Shown here: in pieces, positions 31,792-42,580 of the stretch
Layout of the letters: each line of letters opens with the position of its first letter
Numbering within the stretch: position 1 is the stretch's first letter
Assembly (NCBI GenBank): GCA_029961685.1
Contig: JARWKL010000012.1
Location: 16,911,227-16,975,226, forward strand
Direction of reading: 5' to 3'
DNA from: Aristolochia californica
Taxonomy: Eukaryota > Streptophyta > Magnoliopsida > Piperales > Aristolochiaceae
DNA length: 64,000 nt
Notes under the pieces: generated by a model
Told to the model about the DNA's origin: nothing
The model's database searches: none
Seen by the model: only the letters and a program-made list of their open reading frames with translations
Translations under genes and position numbers: made by a program

Positions 31792-31912
31792 AAGATCTTC
31801 CCCTATTTGGTCTATTTGGGACATTCAGATTGACTTATTTGGCAGCCAATGCATGATTTTAAAGTTACTTCCCACTTTGGTTTTACTCAATCTTAAATTT
31901 GGAACTTCTATA
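31783..31912 (+). repeat. Copy of the Copia leader fused to CopK integrase
   Basis: GAAGATCTTCCCCTATTTGG and the next 110 bases repeat 29560-29687 of the CopK leader with a few differences. The junction near TTTTT suggests a microhomology join. The CopX LTR then interrupts at 31913. Confidence 0.8.
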
Positions 31913-32385
31913 TGTTGAATTTACGACCCCATGAATAATACCTCAAGCAAGGGGAGAGAGAAAGAAAAGGAGAAAAACAAGAAAGACTCTCAGTTTGAGA
32001 GAGAAGAAGAAAAAATAAAAAGAGGTTTGGAGAGAGAGCTTCACACGAGAGGAGAGAAACTAACAGGCTTGCTTGATTGATTTTCGAGTTACAATCACCT
32101 CTATTTATAGTTGAGGAGATGATAGAGTCCGTGTACAAGTAATCTTAGGACTCCTAAGTACATTCCAACTAGAACTTTCTAAGATAAACCTATCATGATA
32201 AGATTACATTATCTATTTAAGAGACTAATTTGACTCAACTTCTAACTCTTCTTTGAGCTCGTGAACAAAGATAGAAAACCAGCTTGTGGTCTTATCTTTG
32301 TGCACATGATCTTCCAACTCATGTTGATAGAGATACCAACTAATGGTATCTATGTGGGTCCCACTTGATCTTCAAATCTTATTTT
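31913..32385 (-). repeat. CopX 3' LTR, first part
   Basis: It starts TGTTGAATTTACGACCCC and is interrupted by LARD-E2. The rest, ending GTCCACATTGTAACA, is at 35170-35300. The total is about 604 bases. A related but shorter LTR belongs to CopY (62009-62338). Confidence 0.8.
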
Positions 32386-32826
32386 TGTTGAATTTATGGA
32401 AAAGTGAAATACTTCATTGACATCAATAACTTGTTGTATTCAGAGTACATGAACCTCTATTTATAATAGAGGAAGGTAGTAGAGTCCAATTACAATAAAA
32501 CTACCCTTGTCCCAATTACAGCCAAACTCTAACACTTAAAGATAAGTCCTAACATAATTAAATAACTCAATATAGATAAAAGACAAACATAACTCAAACT
32601 AAAACTCTTCTTTGACGTGACCATAAGATAAGATACTTTTGTGAGTCCTTCTTGATCTTCCAACTTAGGTGATAAGGATGCCAGCTCATGGTAATCATTG
32701 TGGGTCCTACTTCTTATGGGCTTGGGCCCATCTTGTGGGCCTTCTTTTCTCGTGTGGCCCATCTTATAATAATCTTATATATGTGGGCCTTCCTTGGTCG
32801 TGTGGGTTTGAGCTTATCTTCCAACA
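32386..32826 (-). repeat. 3' LTR of LARD-E2
   Basis: 441 bases, TGTTGAATTTATGG to CTTATCTTCCAACA on the plus strand, followed by the antisense polypurine tract. Confidence 0.9.
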
Positions 32827-34728
32827 CTCCCCCTCAAGTCGGGGGTGAGAGAACAACATGAACTCCCAGCTTGTTGCAAATGATGTACAAAATATTTTTG
32901 TATAAAAAGGGCACATCTTCCAATATGCCTTCATATTCCAATACTCCCCCTCACGCTGTTGCGTCCTTCATTGAGGCCCTACGGCATAATATAAGTGAGA
33001 GTAAAAATCACTCCTAGTCGGTAAGTCATTGCTCCATACTCCAGTCCTAATACTGGATGTAGGGCACACTCCGTTTTCTATCGGAAGTGTGTCTATCGGC
33101 ATTGCTCTGAAGTGTCCACCACTGTGTCCCTCCACAGGACAACGACTCTCAAGTGGTAGGAGTCATAAAAGCCATTACAGGAGGGGATAACATAGATGTA
33201 ATAATAAGCTCCTCCGTCATGGACTTCCAACCACAAATAACTTTGATCTTTTGGACGAGGATGAAGCTCCTCCGTCATGAACTTCCTATCACAAATAATT
33301 TTGATCTTTTTTATAGGGATGAAGTTCCTCCGTCATGAACTCCCAACCACAAATAATTTTGATCTTTTTGACAAGGTAAAATAAATGATGACATGAGGTC
33401 ACCTCTTCTTCAATAATAATGTCCCCAAAGAGACATAATAGTTGCAGCTGAATATAACACGACCATCTTCCAACACATATAACATGAACCAAAATAATAA
33501 ACCTTGTAGAAGGACCCATGAAATAATCATAATCCGATATAAAAAAAATTTCTTTGATGGACAAGATTCATCTTTTGTTGTCTCCCTTTCTTGAATATTT
33601 TGGTCACATAAACTTATCCACAACATAAGGAATAAATACCTCTTTCTTGTACTACTTGTACTTCTCCCCTTCAAGCTGGGAAGTAATGGTAGTGATCCCA
33701 GCTTGAACCAAATATCGTAGATGTAGAAATAGACTGATATAACAGAGATATATAAATAAGTCCAGGGAGAAGTGAGATATTTTCTGATATATCAACTCAA
33801 ACATTGACGCAAAACAATCGGCTTAAATTCGGATTTTCAATGTAACTGTAAACCAGCATGACCTTTGATTCTTCCAATTCGAATATATATTTCAATATAG
33901 ATCAGATCGACATGAAATTTTTTCCTTCTGAAAGCAGACTTAAATACCATTCATCCAAGTATAACTTAAATTCATAAAATATAATTTTCTGAAGATAAAT
34001 AATCTGATATATTTTGATTTCTGTCATCTGGCCGAACTAAATATTGTTTCTCCTATTTTTCCAGAATGATCATTGACTCTTCAAAGATCAATATATCCTT
34101 ATAAAAAGATCATACTGAGGATTGGTTGAATAGGTAATAAATTATACTTACGTATCTTTCTTTTTATATATAATTCTCCATATAAATTCTCTTTCTTGAT
34201 AGCATAAAATACCTCAGAATTTGAAGCTTTCTGCTGCCGCTCGAACCTCTTTTTCAATCTGACCTTTGCTACTTAAAATATCGATTTCTCTTTGCATATA
34301 ACTCAGATAAAAAATTTAATGAATAGGTAAAAGAATAGACTTGTAGATATTTCTTTTTATATATATTTCTCCATATAAAGTCTAGTTCTTGACAGCAAAA
34401 AATACCTCGGAATCGGAAGATTGCTGCTGCTGCTCGAACCTTTTTTCAATCAAACCTTTGCTCATTAAAATATTAATATATCTTTGTATATAAATCCGAT
34501 TGGAACAAATAGGTTTTCTTTGGAAAGTAGACTCAAATATCTTTCCTTCAATATATAAATTTAGTATAAAAAATTATTTAAAGGGGTTAAAAAAGCAAAG
34601 AAAACTATAAGAGTGGGGACTGAAAAAAATAACTACTAACCTAGACTTTGGGTTTAGGGTTTAGAGAAAAGGATCACATTACCTCCGTGAGTTGACCAAG
34701 TCAACTCACAGAACCTGCTCTGATACCA

Positions 34729-35169
34729 TGTTGAATTTATGAAAAAGTGAAATACTTCATTGACATCAATAACTTGTTGTAATCAGAGTACATGAACCTC
34801 TATTTATAATAGAGGAAGGTAGTAGAGTCCAATTACAATAAAACTACCCTTGTCCCAATTACACCCAAACTGTAACACTTAAAGATAAGTCCTAACATAA
34901 TTAAATAACTCAATATAGATAAAAGACAAATGTAACTCAAACTAAAACTCTTCTTTGACATGACCATAAGATAAGATACTTTTGTGAGTCCTTCTTGATC
35001 TTCCAACTTATGTGATAAGGATGTCAGCTCATGGTAATCATTGTGGGTCCTACTTCTTATGGCCTTGGGCCCATCTTGTGGGCCTTCCTTGGTCGTGTGA
35101 CCCATCTTATAAGAATCTTAGATATGTGACCCTTTCTTGGTCATGTGGGCTTAAACTTATCTTCCAACA
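34729..35169 (-). repeat. 5' LTR of LARD-E2
   Basis: 441 bases, closely similar to the 3' LTR, preceded by the antisense primer site. Confidence 0.9.
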
Positions 35170-35300
35170 CTATTTAATTCCAGCTCATGTTCCTTATCTC
35201 CTAGCTCGAGCGAATTTGTATGAGGGCCCTTATTGACATCTCTCAACCTCATGGTGGGTTCCACCAGCTCGTGTAGCCATGGTGGGTCCACATTGTAACA
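35170..35300 (-). repeat. CopX 3' LTR, second part
   Basis: Continuation of the LTR at 31913 after the LARD-E2 insertion. It ends GTAACA next to the antisense polypurine tract CTCCCCCAAAAC. Confidence 0.75.
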
Positions 35301-35924
35301 CTCCCCCAAAACATTGTAGATGCCCAGCTTGCAACAAACGGTGGACAAAGTTTTATGAGTGACTGGTTTAGTGAGAATGTCTGCAATCTGGTTCTGTGAA
35401 GATACATGCATAAGAGATAAGATGCCTGCAGTGAATTTTTCTCGTATGAAGTGGCAATCTATTTCTATATGCTTTGTTCTCTCATGGAAGACTAGATTCA
35501 ATGTGATGTGTATTGCGGCCTGATTATTGCAATATAGGTTCATAGGAGCTTCTTTTTAAAATCCAGTTCAGTAATGAGATATCTGATCCATAGGAGGAGT
35601 TCACTGATTGTGTGTGCCATGGCTCTGTACTCTACTTCTGCACTAGATCGTGCAACTACATTTTTATTTTTGCTCCTCCATGCAACCAAGTTTCCTCCAA
35701 TCGTCGTACAATATCCTTAAGTAGATTTCCTGTCATCTAGGGATCTAGCCCAATCTGCATCTGAAAAACCTTCAATATTGAAGTGTCCATGATTTTTATA
35801 GAGAAGCCCTCTTCCTCGTGCTTCTTTTAGATATCGTAATATCTATTCTAGTGTTTGCCAATGACTGAGTTGTGGATTGTGCATATATTGACTTACCACA
35901 TTGGTTGCATATGAAATATATGGT
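35301..35924 (-). pseudogene. Copia RNase H (CopX)
   Basis: The frame 35543-35300 gives [17 protein letters not shown] (CDNQ to CNNQ), [16 protein letters not shown] and [17 protein letters not shown], the C-terminal RNase H that degrades the RNA strand during reverse transcription. Further upstream in broken frames are AEVEYRAMAH-like, GGNLVAWR-like, DWARSLDDRKST-like and QYMHNPQLSHWQ sequences up to the GypA edge. Loss of the active-site Asp (N in CNNQ) and frameshifts indicate a pseudogene. Confidence 0.82.
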
Positions 35925-36810
35925 TGTTACGGTCCCGGGTCATGGATCGAGTAACACAGCGTGAGATTTGTGAATCCAGCACTGGTACTGAGTTGCTGGA
36001 ATCGGTATGAGGGTAAAAAAACTCTTCCTTGCTGGTTTTCTCTCACGTGGATGAGACTCTTGATGGATGCAATATTTTGATTGCTAAATATATGAAATTA
36101 AGCCATCAATGTTGACCAGAATAAAGTAAGAAGAATACCTTTTTCTTCTCACGAAAATCAGGGTTTCGACCCAGATTTGGTTGTAGAACGTCAAGCTATG
36201 TACACCTGGCTTGTAGCACTCCTTGGCCCACGTGCATGAATGATTATCCTCTCTTTCCTTGCTGGCTCCAAGCTTAGGAACAGCAATTAAGCTCCTTCAC
36301 GTGAATGACCAGAAAAACTCTCCACTTGCTACTCGTCAAGAGGGTTAGACCCCCTGATGGTTACTGACATTGATGAAGAGGGAGAACCCTCTCTTTGGGC
36401 TTGGAAAAGGGGCAGGAAGCTCCTCTTCTTAGTATGGATGATGAGGGATGAATTTGGGTGAAGATGGATGGCAATGGGGGGTGAAGGATAGGTTGGATTT
36501 TTGGAGTAAACCCTAAACTCGAGATCAAGAGGTGATCTCAACCTGTTTAGACTAGGTTATTCTAAAATCTCAAAGCTTACCTATTTCATTCATACCTTTC
36601 CCTTAAATAGGTCATTTCAAGGAGTTTTAGGGTTAGGGTTACAATAATTCCCCATAATGCCCTTACATATAAAGTAATTAGAAATAACTCCTACTTAAAA
36701 CAATATAAGAAATAAATCCTACTCAAAGAAATATAAGAATTAAATCCTATTGAGTGAGTTGTTGTTGTCTTCTTCGTTGTGTGACTCGGTGTGCTATTGA
36801 GTCCACAACA
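35925..36810 (-). repeat. 3' LTR of GypA
   Basis: 886 bases; on the minus strand TGTTGTGGACTCAATAG to GGGACCGTAACA. It differs from the 5' LTR mainly in the 100 bases next to the 35925 end. The pol frame runs into it, ending near 36747. Confidence 0.92.
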
Positions 36811-37127
36811 TCTGCCTCCCCATGGAGAAAGAGCTTGTCCTCAAGCTCAAAATTTGGGTAGACTTGTTTGAAGATGTCCACCCATTCCCATGTTGCAGCG
36901 TCTAGGTCAGTGTCCGTCCACTGAACGAGAATCTCCCAATGGTCATTGGTCAGCTGCACGCGTAACACCGCAGCGGGGTTAAGAATAACCTCGCGATTAT
37001 CAATCTGTGGTAGGAATGGAGTGGATATAGGCTGTGCTCTAGAATGCGGCTTCAAAAGAGAGACATGAAACACATCGTGAATTCTGGCTGTATCCGGTAA
37101 TTTGAGTTGATAGGCAATTGGTCCCAC
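36747..37127 (-). CDS. GypA integrase C-terminal (chromodomain) segment
   Basis: [25 protein letters not shown] is the conserved end of Gypsy integrase. The following [30 protein letters not shown] and [13 protein letters not shown] form the chromodomain-like tail that targets chromoviruses to heterochromatin. The last 25 codons ([14 protein letters not shown]) read into the LTR. The FELEDKL words recur at the 3' end of the Pack elements. The segment is a downstream part of pol broken off from the integrase core by stops near 37130. Confidence 0.88.
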   Translation of the reverse strand: MGPIAYQLKLPDTARIHDVFHVSLLKPHSRAQPISTPFLPQIDNREVILNPAAVLRVQLTNDHWEILVQWTDTDLDAATWEWVDIFKQVYPNFELEDKLFLHGEADVVDSIAHRVTQRRRQQQLTQ

Positions 37128-37199
37128 ACGTTGAAAAATGGGAAATGGCCCAAAAAATCTAGGTGAGAGCTTATGACGTGGAGGTCCCGCAAGAGACTG

Positions 37200-38171
37200 C
37201 TAACGGTAGGGCTGGAGCCGTAGCCACACATATTCCCCAACCTCAAAAGAGACCTCACGATAGCCTCTATCGTATACATCCTTCATCCAAGCTTGGGCGC
37301 GTCGTAGCCGTTCTGCGATATTATGTAGTAGTAGTTCCCGGTCTATGAGTTCCTGATCAATCGCGTCCACGCGGGTGGACCCTGGGTTGTACGAGAGTAG
37401 GCGAGGTGGATCCCGGCCATATATAACCCAGAAAGGAGTGGATTGCAAGGCAGAGTGGAATGAAGTGTTGTAACAGTATTCGGCCCACAGAAGCCATTAA
37501 ACCCATTGCCGCGGACGATCCCCCACCAAGCACCGTAGATACATCTTGATGGTGCGGTTCACCACCTCAGTCTGCCCATCTGTCTGTGGATGATAGGCGG
37601 AGGAGAACTTCAATTTCGTCCCACTCAAGCGAAACAATTCCCGTCAAAAGGTGCTCGTGAAAACTGCATCTCTGTCACTCACAATGGATTCTGGAATACC
37701 ATGTAAGTGGACTATCTGCTCCAGGAAAGTCTGAGCAAACCGTGTTGCTGTATACGGATGAGCCATCGATATAAAATGTCCGTACTTGGAGAATCTATCA
37801 ACCACTACGAAAAGTACGGATTTGCCAGCAGACAGGGGTAGGCCTTCCACAAAATCCATTGAAATGTCGGCCCAAACCTGAATAGGAAGGGCCAAAGGCT
37901 GGAGAAGACCGGCTGGACTCAAGTGCTCGGCTTTGTTGCACTGGCATACCTGACAGTCACCCACATAAGTCGGAATAGAGGTTTTCATGGCTTGCCAGTA
38001 AAAATCAGCTTGAATTATGTGCAACGTCTTCTGGATCCCCTCGTGTGTACTGTCATGGTAGGCCAAGAGAATAGCTGGAATTAACTCGGACTCATGTGGC
38101 AGGAAATTCCGCTGCTTGTAATAAATAAGTGAATCCTGGATGGACCACTTCAAATTCATTGTCCCTTCCAT
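37200..38171 (-). pseudogene. GypA integrase
   Basis: The frame 38171-37644 contains the zinc domain (H in STHEGIQKTL, then CQVCQCNKAEH) and the DDE core: ADISMDFVEGLP and FVVVDRFSKYGHF. HLHGIPESIVSDRDAVFTS holds the second Asp. A stop follows, then FSSAYHPQTDGQTEVVNR (third residue Glu) in 37640-37500, and 37448-37200 with STPFWVIYGRDPPRLL and YDRGYREVSFEVGEYVWL. The catalytic residues survive but the frame is broken twice. It acts in the nucleus to insert element DNA. Confidence 0.9.
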
Positions 38172-38194
38172 TCCGAGATCTTCTGATGCAGTTC

Positions 38195-39274
38195 CTACAG
38201 TGCAGGGTTAGTGGCATGTGCATCTCGCACCAAATCCAGAATGAGAAACCTCGGCTGGCTGATAGAATAGACCAACTGCTGATCTTCAAAACACCGTGAC
38301 AAGGCATCTGCCACCTTATTTAATCTGCCCGCACGATACTCCACCGAGAAGTCAAACCCCAACAACTTACTGATCCAGTGTTGTTGTGGCGACGTCGTCA
38401 AACGCTATTCTAGTAGGAATTTAAGGCTGTAGTGATCCGTGCGTATGAGAAAAGCCCGGCCCCAAAGATAAGGCCTCCAATGTTGGACCTCTTTGGCCAA
38501 CCCAATCAATTCACCCTCATAGGCTGCAAGCTTGTGATGACGGACTGCCAACTGTCTACTAAAATACGCAATAGGATGACCCAGATGCTGTAAAACGGCT
38601 CCAATGCCCACACCCAAAGCGTCGCACTCTACCACGAACAATTCATCAAATTTGGGAAGTTGTAATACTGGTGCGGATGCGAGGGCAGCTTTGAGTGCCA
38701 CAAACGACGTGGTGGCCCCCTCATACCAAATAAAGGATTTTTTCTTGAGTAGACTCATCAATGGTGCTGCCACTGGCCCATAGTTCTGAATAAATTTGCA
38801 ATAGTAGCCCGCAAGACCCAAAAAACCTCGTAATGCAGAACACGACTGTGGCTGCGGCCACTCGTGAATAGCTCGGATCTTATCGGGATCCACCATAACC
38901 CCCTCATGTGAGATAATGTGTCCCAGATACCCCACATGTGAAGCCGCAAAAGAACACTTGGAATGTTTCAAATAGAGCTGATGTGCTCTTAACAAGTCGA
39001 AAACAATCCTCAACTGTGCCAAGTGCTCCTCAACCGACTTGCTATATATCAAAATATGATCGAAAAATACAAGAAAAAATTTTCGAAGATAGGGGCTAAA
39101 TACCTCGTTCATCAAAGCTTGAAAAGTGAAGGGTGCATTGGATAACCCGAACGGCATGACGACGAACTCAAAGTGGCCATGGTGCGTGCGGAACATCGTC
39201 TTCTCGATATCAAAGGGGTGCATCTGGACCTGATGGTATCCCGAACGGAGGTCACAGTGCCTCATGGGAGGCAA
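38195..39274 (-). pseudogene. GypA reverse transcriptase (N-terminally deleted) and RNase H
   Basis: The 39274-38405 frame starts at CDLRSGYHQVQMH and continues with FEFVVMPFGLSNAP, FFDHILIYSKS, YLGHIISHEG, LRGFLGLAGYYCKFI and RNase H (VVECDALGVGIGAVL, AYFSRQL, IRTDHYSLKFLLE). After a stop near 38404, QQHWISKLLGFDF and NKVADALSR follow. The region coding the first RT blocks is missing, because GLPPMRH joins directly to CDLRSGY. The catalytic F-x-D-D reads FFDH. The enzyme cannot be active. Confidence 0.9.
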
Positions 39275-39277
39275 CCC

Positions 39278-39946
39278 CTAAGGCTCCTGGAAGAGGTCAG
39301 AGAACTCCTCAACCAAACCATCACTAGTACTGTCAAGATGAACTCGTGTCTGCACAGTGTGCATGCGGTGGGCCCTGTCCACCTGACAGCCCTGTAAGAG
39401 CACCCGACTTCCGGCCAAATCAAAGCTCATGGTTAAAGCCGAAAAGTCCCACAGAATGGGCCCCAATGTTTGTAACCATTTAATGCCTAATACCATATCA
39501 AATCCCGCCAAGGGAATAACAAAAAATTCCGTAATAAATGAATTAAATCCAATGGAAAAAGTTACCGCCTTACTAATCCCATAGCTAGGGACCTTCTCGC
39601 CATTGGCAACTAAGACAGTGGTTGTCGGATGAATGAATATCTGGAGCTGGAGATGTTGTGCGGCTGTCAAACTCAAAATATTGTGTGTACTCCCCGAGTC
39701 GACTAGTCCCATCAGTTCTCGGTCGACGACATGAGCTCGGACTTGCATTGTAGTAGGCGATTTCTGCCCAGTAATAGCATGCAAGGATATCTCTGGTGGT
39801 TCCTCCTCGATAATATCCTCTGGATCATCTGAATCCTCCACCTTGAGCCAAAACAATTGTTTACATTGGTGTCCAACCCCACACTGCTCATCGCAATTAT
39901 AATATAGATTTTTGGACCACCTTTCTGCCATCTCCACACTCGTCAA
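39278..39946 (-). CDS. GypA aspartic protease region
   Basis: A 222-codon frame carries the end of gag with a degenerate CCHC (CDEQCGVGHQCKQLF) and the retropepsin domain: VVDRELMGLVDSGSTHNIL with catalytic D-S-G, ATTVLVANGEKVPSYG-like flap and DMVLGIKWLQTLGPILWDF. It ends LVEEFSDLFQEP, a spacer before RT. Protease cuts the Gag-Pol precursor. This part looks intact, but it is separated from gag and from RT by stops. Confidence 0.88.
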   Translation of the reverse strand: MTSVEMAERWSKNLYYNCDEQCGVGHQCKQLFWLKVEDSDDPEDIIEEEPPEISLHAITGQKSPTTMQVRAHVVDRELMGLVDSGSTHNILSLTAAQHLQLQIFIHPTTTVLVANGEKVPSYGISKAVTFSIGFNSFITEFFVIPLAGFDMVLGIKWLQTLGPILWDFSALTMSFDLAGSRVLLQGCQVDRAHRMHTVQTRVHLDSTSDGLVEEFSDLFQEP

Positions 39947-40109
39947 TTTTTTTATAAAGCTCGGTAGGGAATTACCAGGGCGGGGATCGGCTACCCGAGT
40001 CGTAGTCGGAGTGTGCCTGGATGGCGCTGTTGTAGATACTCCCTGAGATGAATTATAGCGGCGCCCTTGCCATGTGGAGGAAGTGTTCCTCTCACTCGAC
40101 CAACCCGGC

Positions 40110-40935
40110 TTACGTTGCTGCAGCTGTTGCTCGGGCCATATTCATGGCATGAGCTAGATCCGTGGGCATAAGGAGTTCTACCTCTAGCCGTAAATATTCA
40201 TTGAGACCTGCTGTGAATAAGGAGACCTGCTGGTCAACCAATACCCTCTCACCAGCACGAGCCAACTTTTCCTGGAATAGTTTTTGATATTGTTCCACCG
40301 AACCCGTTTGTCTCAATAGGACTAACTCTCCCAAGGGGTTGCAGTTGGCGGGAGGCATAAATCTAACTGTGCATAGATTTTTAAATTCTCCCCAAGTCAT
40401 TCCCGGTCTCTCTTTCTCTACTTGAGTAGCCCATAACATGGTTTCATCTATCATATGGAAAGAGGCTAGTTGCACATTATCCCATTCAGTAGTCCATTGG
40501 TTCAAAAAAAAGAAACAATTCACATCTATGCAACCAAATTAAGGGATCCACAGAACCATTGAAAGAGGGAAACTCTAACTTGGTGTACCTTGGGACTGTG
40601 CCTCCATGCTGAGGTCCTTGGACAGCAGTGCGCCCAGGCCACTGCTCCCCTCTTCTATGATATGGTTGAGCAACCTCTCTCACCTCTGGACTCTGATATC
40701 TCTCTATCCTCAACTCCTATAGCATGCTGATGATTCGGCTCATCTCTTCTTCCAAACCACAAACCTTTCCCAACACTGGTTGTGTTGTTTCAAGGCTATC
40801 TTTTATCTTTTGTATCCTGATTTGGATTTCTTCATTGCTGATATTTTCCCCCATGTTACCCTGCTCTGATACCAAGTTGTTACGGTCCCGACTCATGGAT
40901 CGAGTAACACGGTGTGGGATTTGTGAATCCAGCAT
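40110..40935 (-). pseudogene. GypA gag
   Basis: It starts near 40935 (MLDSQIPHRVTRSMS). A stop near 40717, then 40713-40486 with VPRYTKLEFPSFNGSVDPLIW, and a frame change near 40510 lead into 40523-40110. That last frame has LASFHMIDETMLWATQ, MTWGEFKNLCTVRFMPP, LGELVLLRQTGSVEQY and FTAGLNEYLRLEV. These are the Retrotrans_gag capsid blocks of plant chromoviruses. The A-run near 40502 is the likely site of the frame change. Confidence 0.88.
40863..40874 (-). other. Primer-binding site of GypA
   Basis: The minus strand reads TGGTATCAGAGC three bases after the LTR end, complementary to initiator tRNA-Met. Confidence 0.88.
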
Positions 40936-41763
40936 TGGTACTAAGTTGTTGGACTCTATATGAGGGTAAAAAAAACTCTTCCTTGCTGGTTTTCTCTCAC
41001 GTGGACAAGACTCTTGATGGATGCAAGATTTTGATTGCTAAATATATGAAATTAAGCCATCAATGTTGACCAGAATAAAGTAAGAAGAATACCTTTTTCT
41101 TCTCACGGAAATCAGGGTTTCAACCCTGATTTGGTTGTAACACATCAAGCTATGTACACCTAGCTTGTAGCACTCCTTGGCCCACGTGCATGAATGATTA
41201 TCCTCTCTTTCCTTGCTGGCTCCAAGCTTAGGAACAGCAATTAAGCTCCTTTACGTGAATGACCAGAAAAACTCTCCACTTGCTGCTCTTCAAGAGGGTT
41301 AGACCCCTTGATGGTTGCTGACGTTGATGAAGAGGAGAACCCTCTCTTTGGGCTTGGAAAAGGGGCAGGAAGCTCCTCTTCGTAGTATGGATGATGAGGG
41401 ATGAATTTGGGTGAAGATGGATGGCAATGGGGGGTGAAGGATAGGTTGGATTTTTGGAGTAAACCCTAAACTCGAGATCAAGAGGTGATCTCAACCTGTT
41501 TAGACTAGGTTATTCTAAAATCTCAAAGCTTACCTATTTCATTCATACCTTTCCCTTAAATAGGTCATGTCAAGGAGTTTTAGGGTTAGGGTTACAATAA
41601 TTCCCCATAATGCCCTTACATATAAAGTAATTAGAAATAACTCCTACTTAAAACAATATAAGAAATAAATCCTACTCAAAAAAATATAAAAATTAAATCC
41701 TATTGAGTGAGTTGTTGTTGTCTTCTTCGTTGTGTGACTTGGTGTGCTATTGAGTCCACAACA
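40878..41763 (-). repeat. 5' LTR of GypA
   Basis: 886 bases, equal in length to the 3' LTR and very similar. It has CCTATTTAAGGG (minus strand) at 41553-41564 as a likely TATA region. Confidence 0.92.
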
Positions 41764-42221
41764 ATGGCCTCATTATGCAGAGGTGCATGAGTCTTCCCAC
41801 CAATCTTTGATATTTGTCGACATCTACCTCTTCTCCGGTACTTGCTCATAATTTTGTATTCGAGTCCATGGGAGTTTCTGCTGGTCTGCATCCCAGCATT
41901 CCTGTCTCCTCCAGTAGATCAAGGACATACTTCCTTTGAGATAATATGATTCTATGTTTGGATTGTAGTAATTCAATGCCCAAAAAATATTTGAGTAGTT
42001 TGAGATCCTTTCTCTTGAATTCAGCACATATCTGTTCTTTTGTCTTTTGGATACCCTCGGGATCACTGGTGGATAATGTCATCAACATATACGGCTAGAA
42101 TCACCTTGACCTTCGGTGTGTCTTTAATAAATACGGAGTGATCTCCAGAGCATTTGTGAACTTTGGCCAGTATGAGTGCCTGGCTAAAATTTTCAAACCA
42201 TGCACGAGGCGATTGTTTGAG
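41764..42221 (-). pseudogene. Copia reverse transcriptase C-terminal part (CopX)
   Basis: On the minus strand: NRLVHGLKI-like sequence at the Pack-C edge, CSGDHSVFIKDTPKV, AVYVDDI (near 42075-42095), FKRKDLKLLKYFLGIELL, SQRKYVLDLLEETGM and EEVDVDKYQRLVGRL. YVDD is intact, but a frameshift follows it near 42065. The segment stops at LCIMRP where GypA inserted. Confidence 0.85.
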
Positions 42222-42557
42222 TGTTATGCACACAATAACATTATTATTTTAAATTTTTTTCTATAATTTACTTTATTTATTTCAGATTTAAGCCACAGGG
42301 GTATTTATGGAATATTTTATTTATAGGGGTATTTTTGTAATATTTTATATTAAACCCTAACAGGGTGAACCCTATTTAAGGGGTAAGACTAATGAGAAAG
42401 GAAAGCATTGATTTAGGTTAATTTTAGGTTAAACAAGCTTGGAGCTCTCCTTACGAGTTCTAGGGTTTTCAAGCTTCCCTTTGGCTTGATCTTCGTTTTC
42501 GCTTCTTCCTCCCTACGAATCCCTATGAATCCTTGTGTCAGATCTGGGACCATAACA
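42222..42557 (+). repeat. 5' LTR of Pack-C
   Basis: 336 bases, TGTTATGCACAC to GGGACCATAACA, with CCTATTTAAGGGG at 42371-42383. The upstream five bases are TTGAG. Confidence 0.92.
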
Positions 42558-42559
42558 AC

Positions 42560-42571
42560 TGGTATCAGAGC
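42560..42571 (+). other. Primer-binding site of Pack-C
   Basis: TGGTATCAGAGC, a perfect initiator tRNA-Met complement, two bases after the LTR. Confidence 0.88.
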
Positions 42572-42580
42572 GGGAACACA

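Larger units (their letters stand above)
32386..35169 (-). mobile_element. LARD-E2: complete long non-coding LTR element
   Basis: Both LTRs are 441 bases (32386-32826 and 34729-35169). The primer site (antisense GCTCTGATACCA, 34717-34728) and polypurine tract (antisense CTCCCCCTC at 32827) are in place. TATTT flanks it on both sides with one extra base each. The internal region matches LARD-E1 and includes the repeated GGTTCGAGC blocks. No coding capacity is seen. Confidence 0.9.
35925..41763 (-). mobile_element. GypA: complete Ty3/Gypsy chromovirus, defective
   Basis: A 5,839-base element on the minus strand with two 886-base LTRs, target duplication ATGGT (35920-35924) and ATGGC (41764-41768), primer site, gag, protease, RT, RNase H, integrase and a C-terminal chromodomain-type tail. 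The pol order RT-RNase H-integrase is diagnostic of Ty3/Gypsy. The N-terminal half of RT is deleted and several frames are broken. The LTR end (CGGGACCGTAACA) and pol tail resemble those of the Pack family. Confidence 0.95.
31913..42221 (-). mobile_element. CopX: Copia 3' half, split by LARD-E2 and GypA
   Basis: On the minus strand the preserved parts are RT (42221-41764), RNase H (35924-35301) and the 3' LTR (35300-35170 plus 32385-31913). LARD-E2 lies inside the LTR, GypA inside the RNase H linker, and Pack-C cuts the RT at 42222. Joining the pieces across GypA keeps the order LCIMRP before YAT-VVSQYM. Confidence 0.85.
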
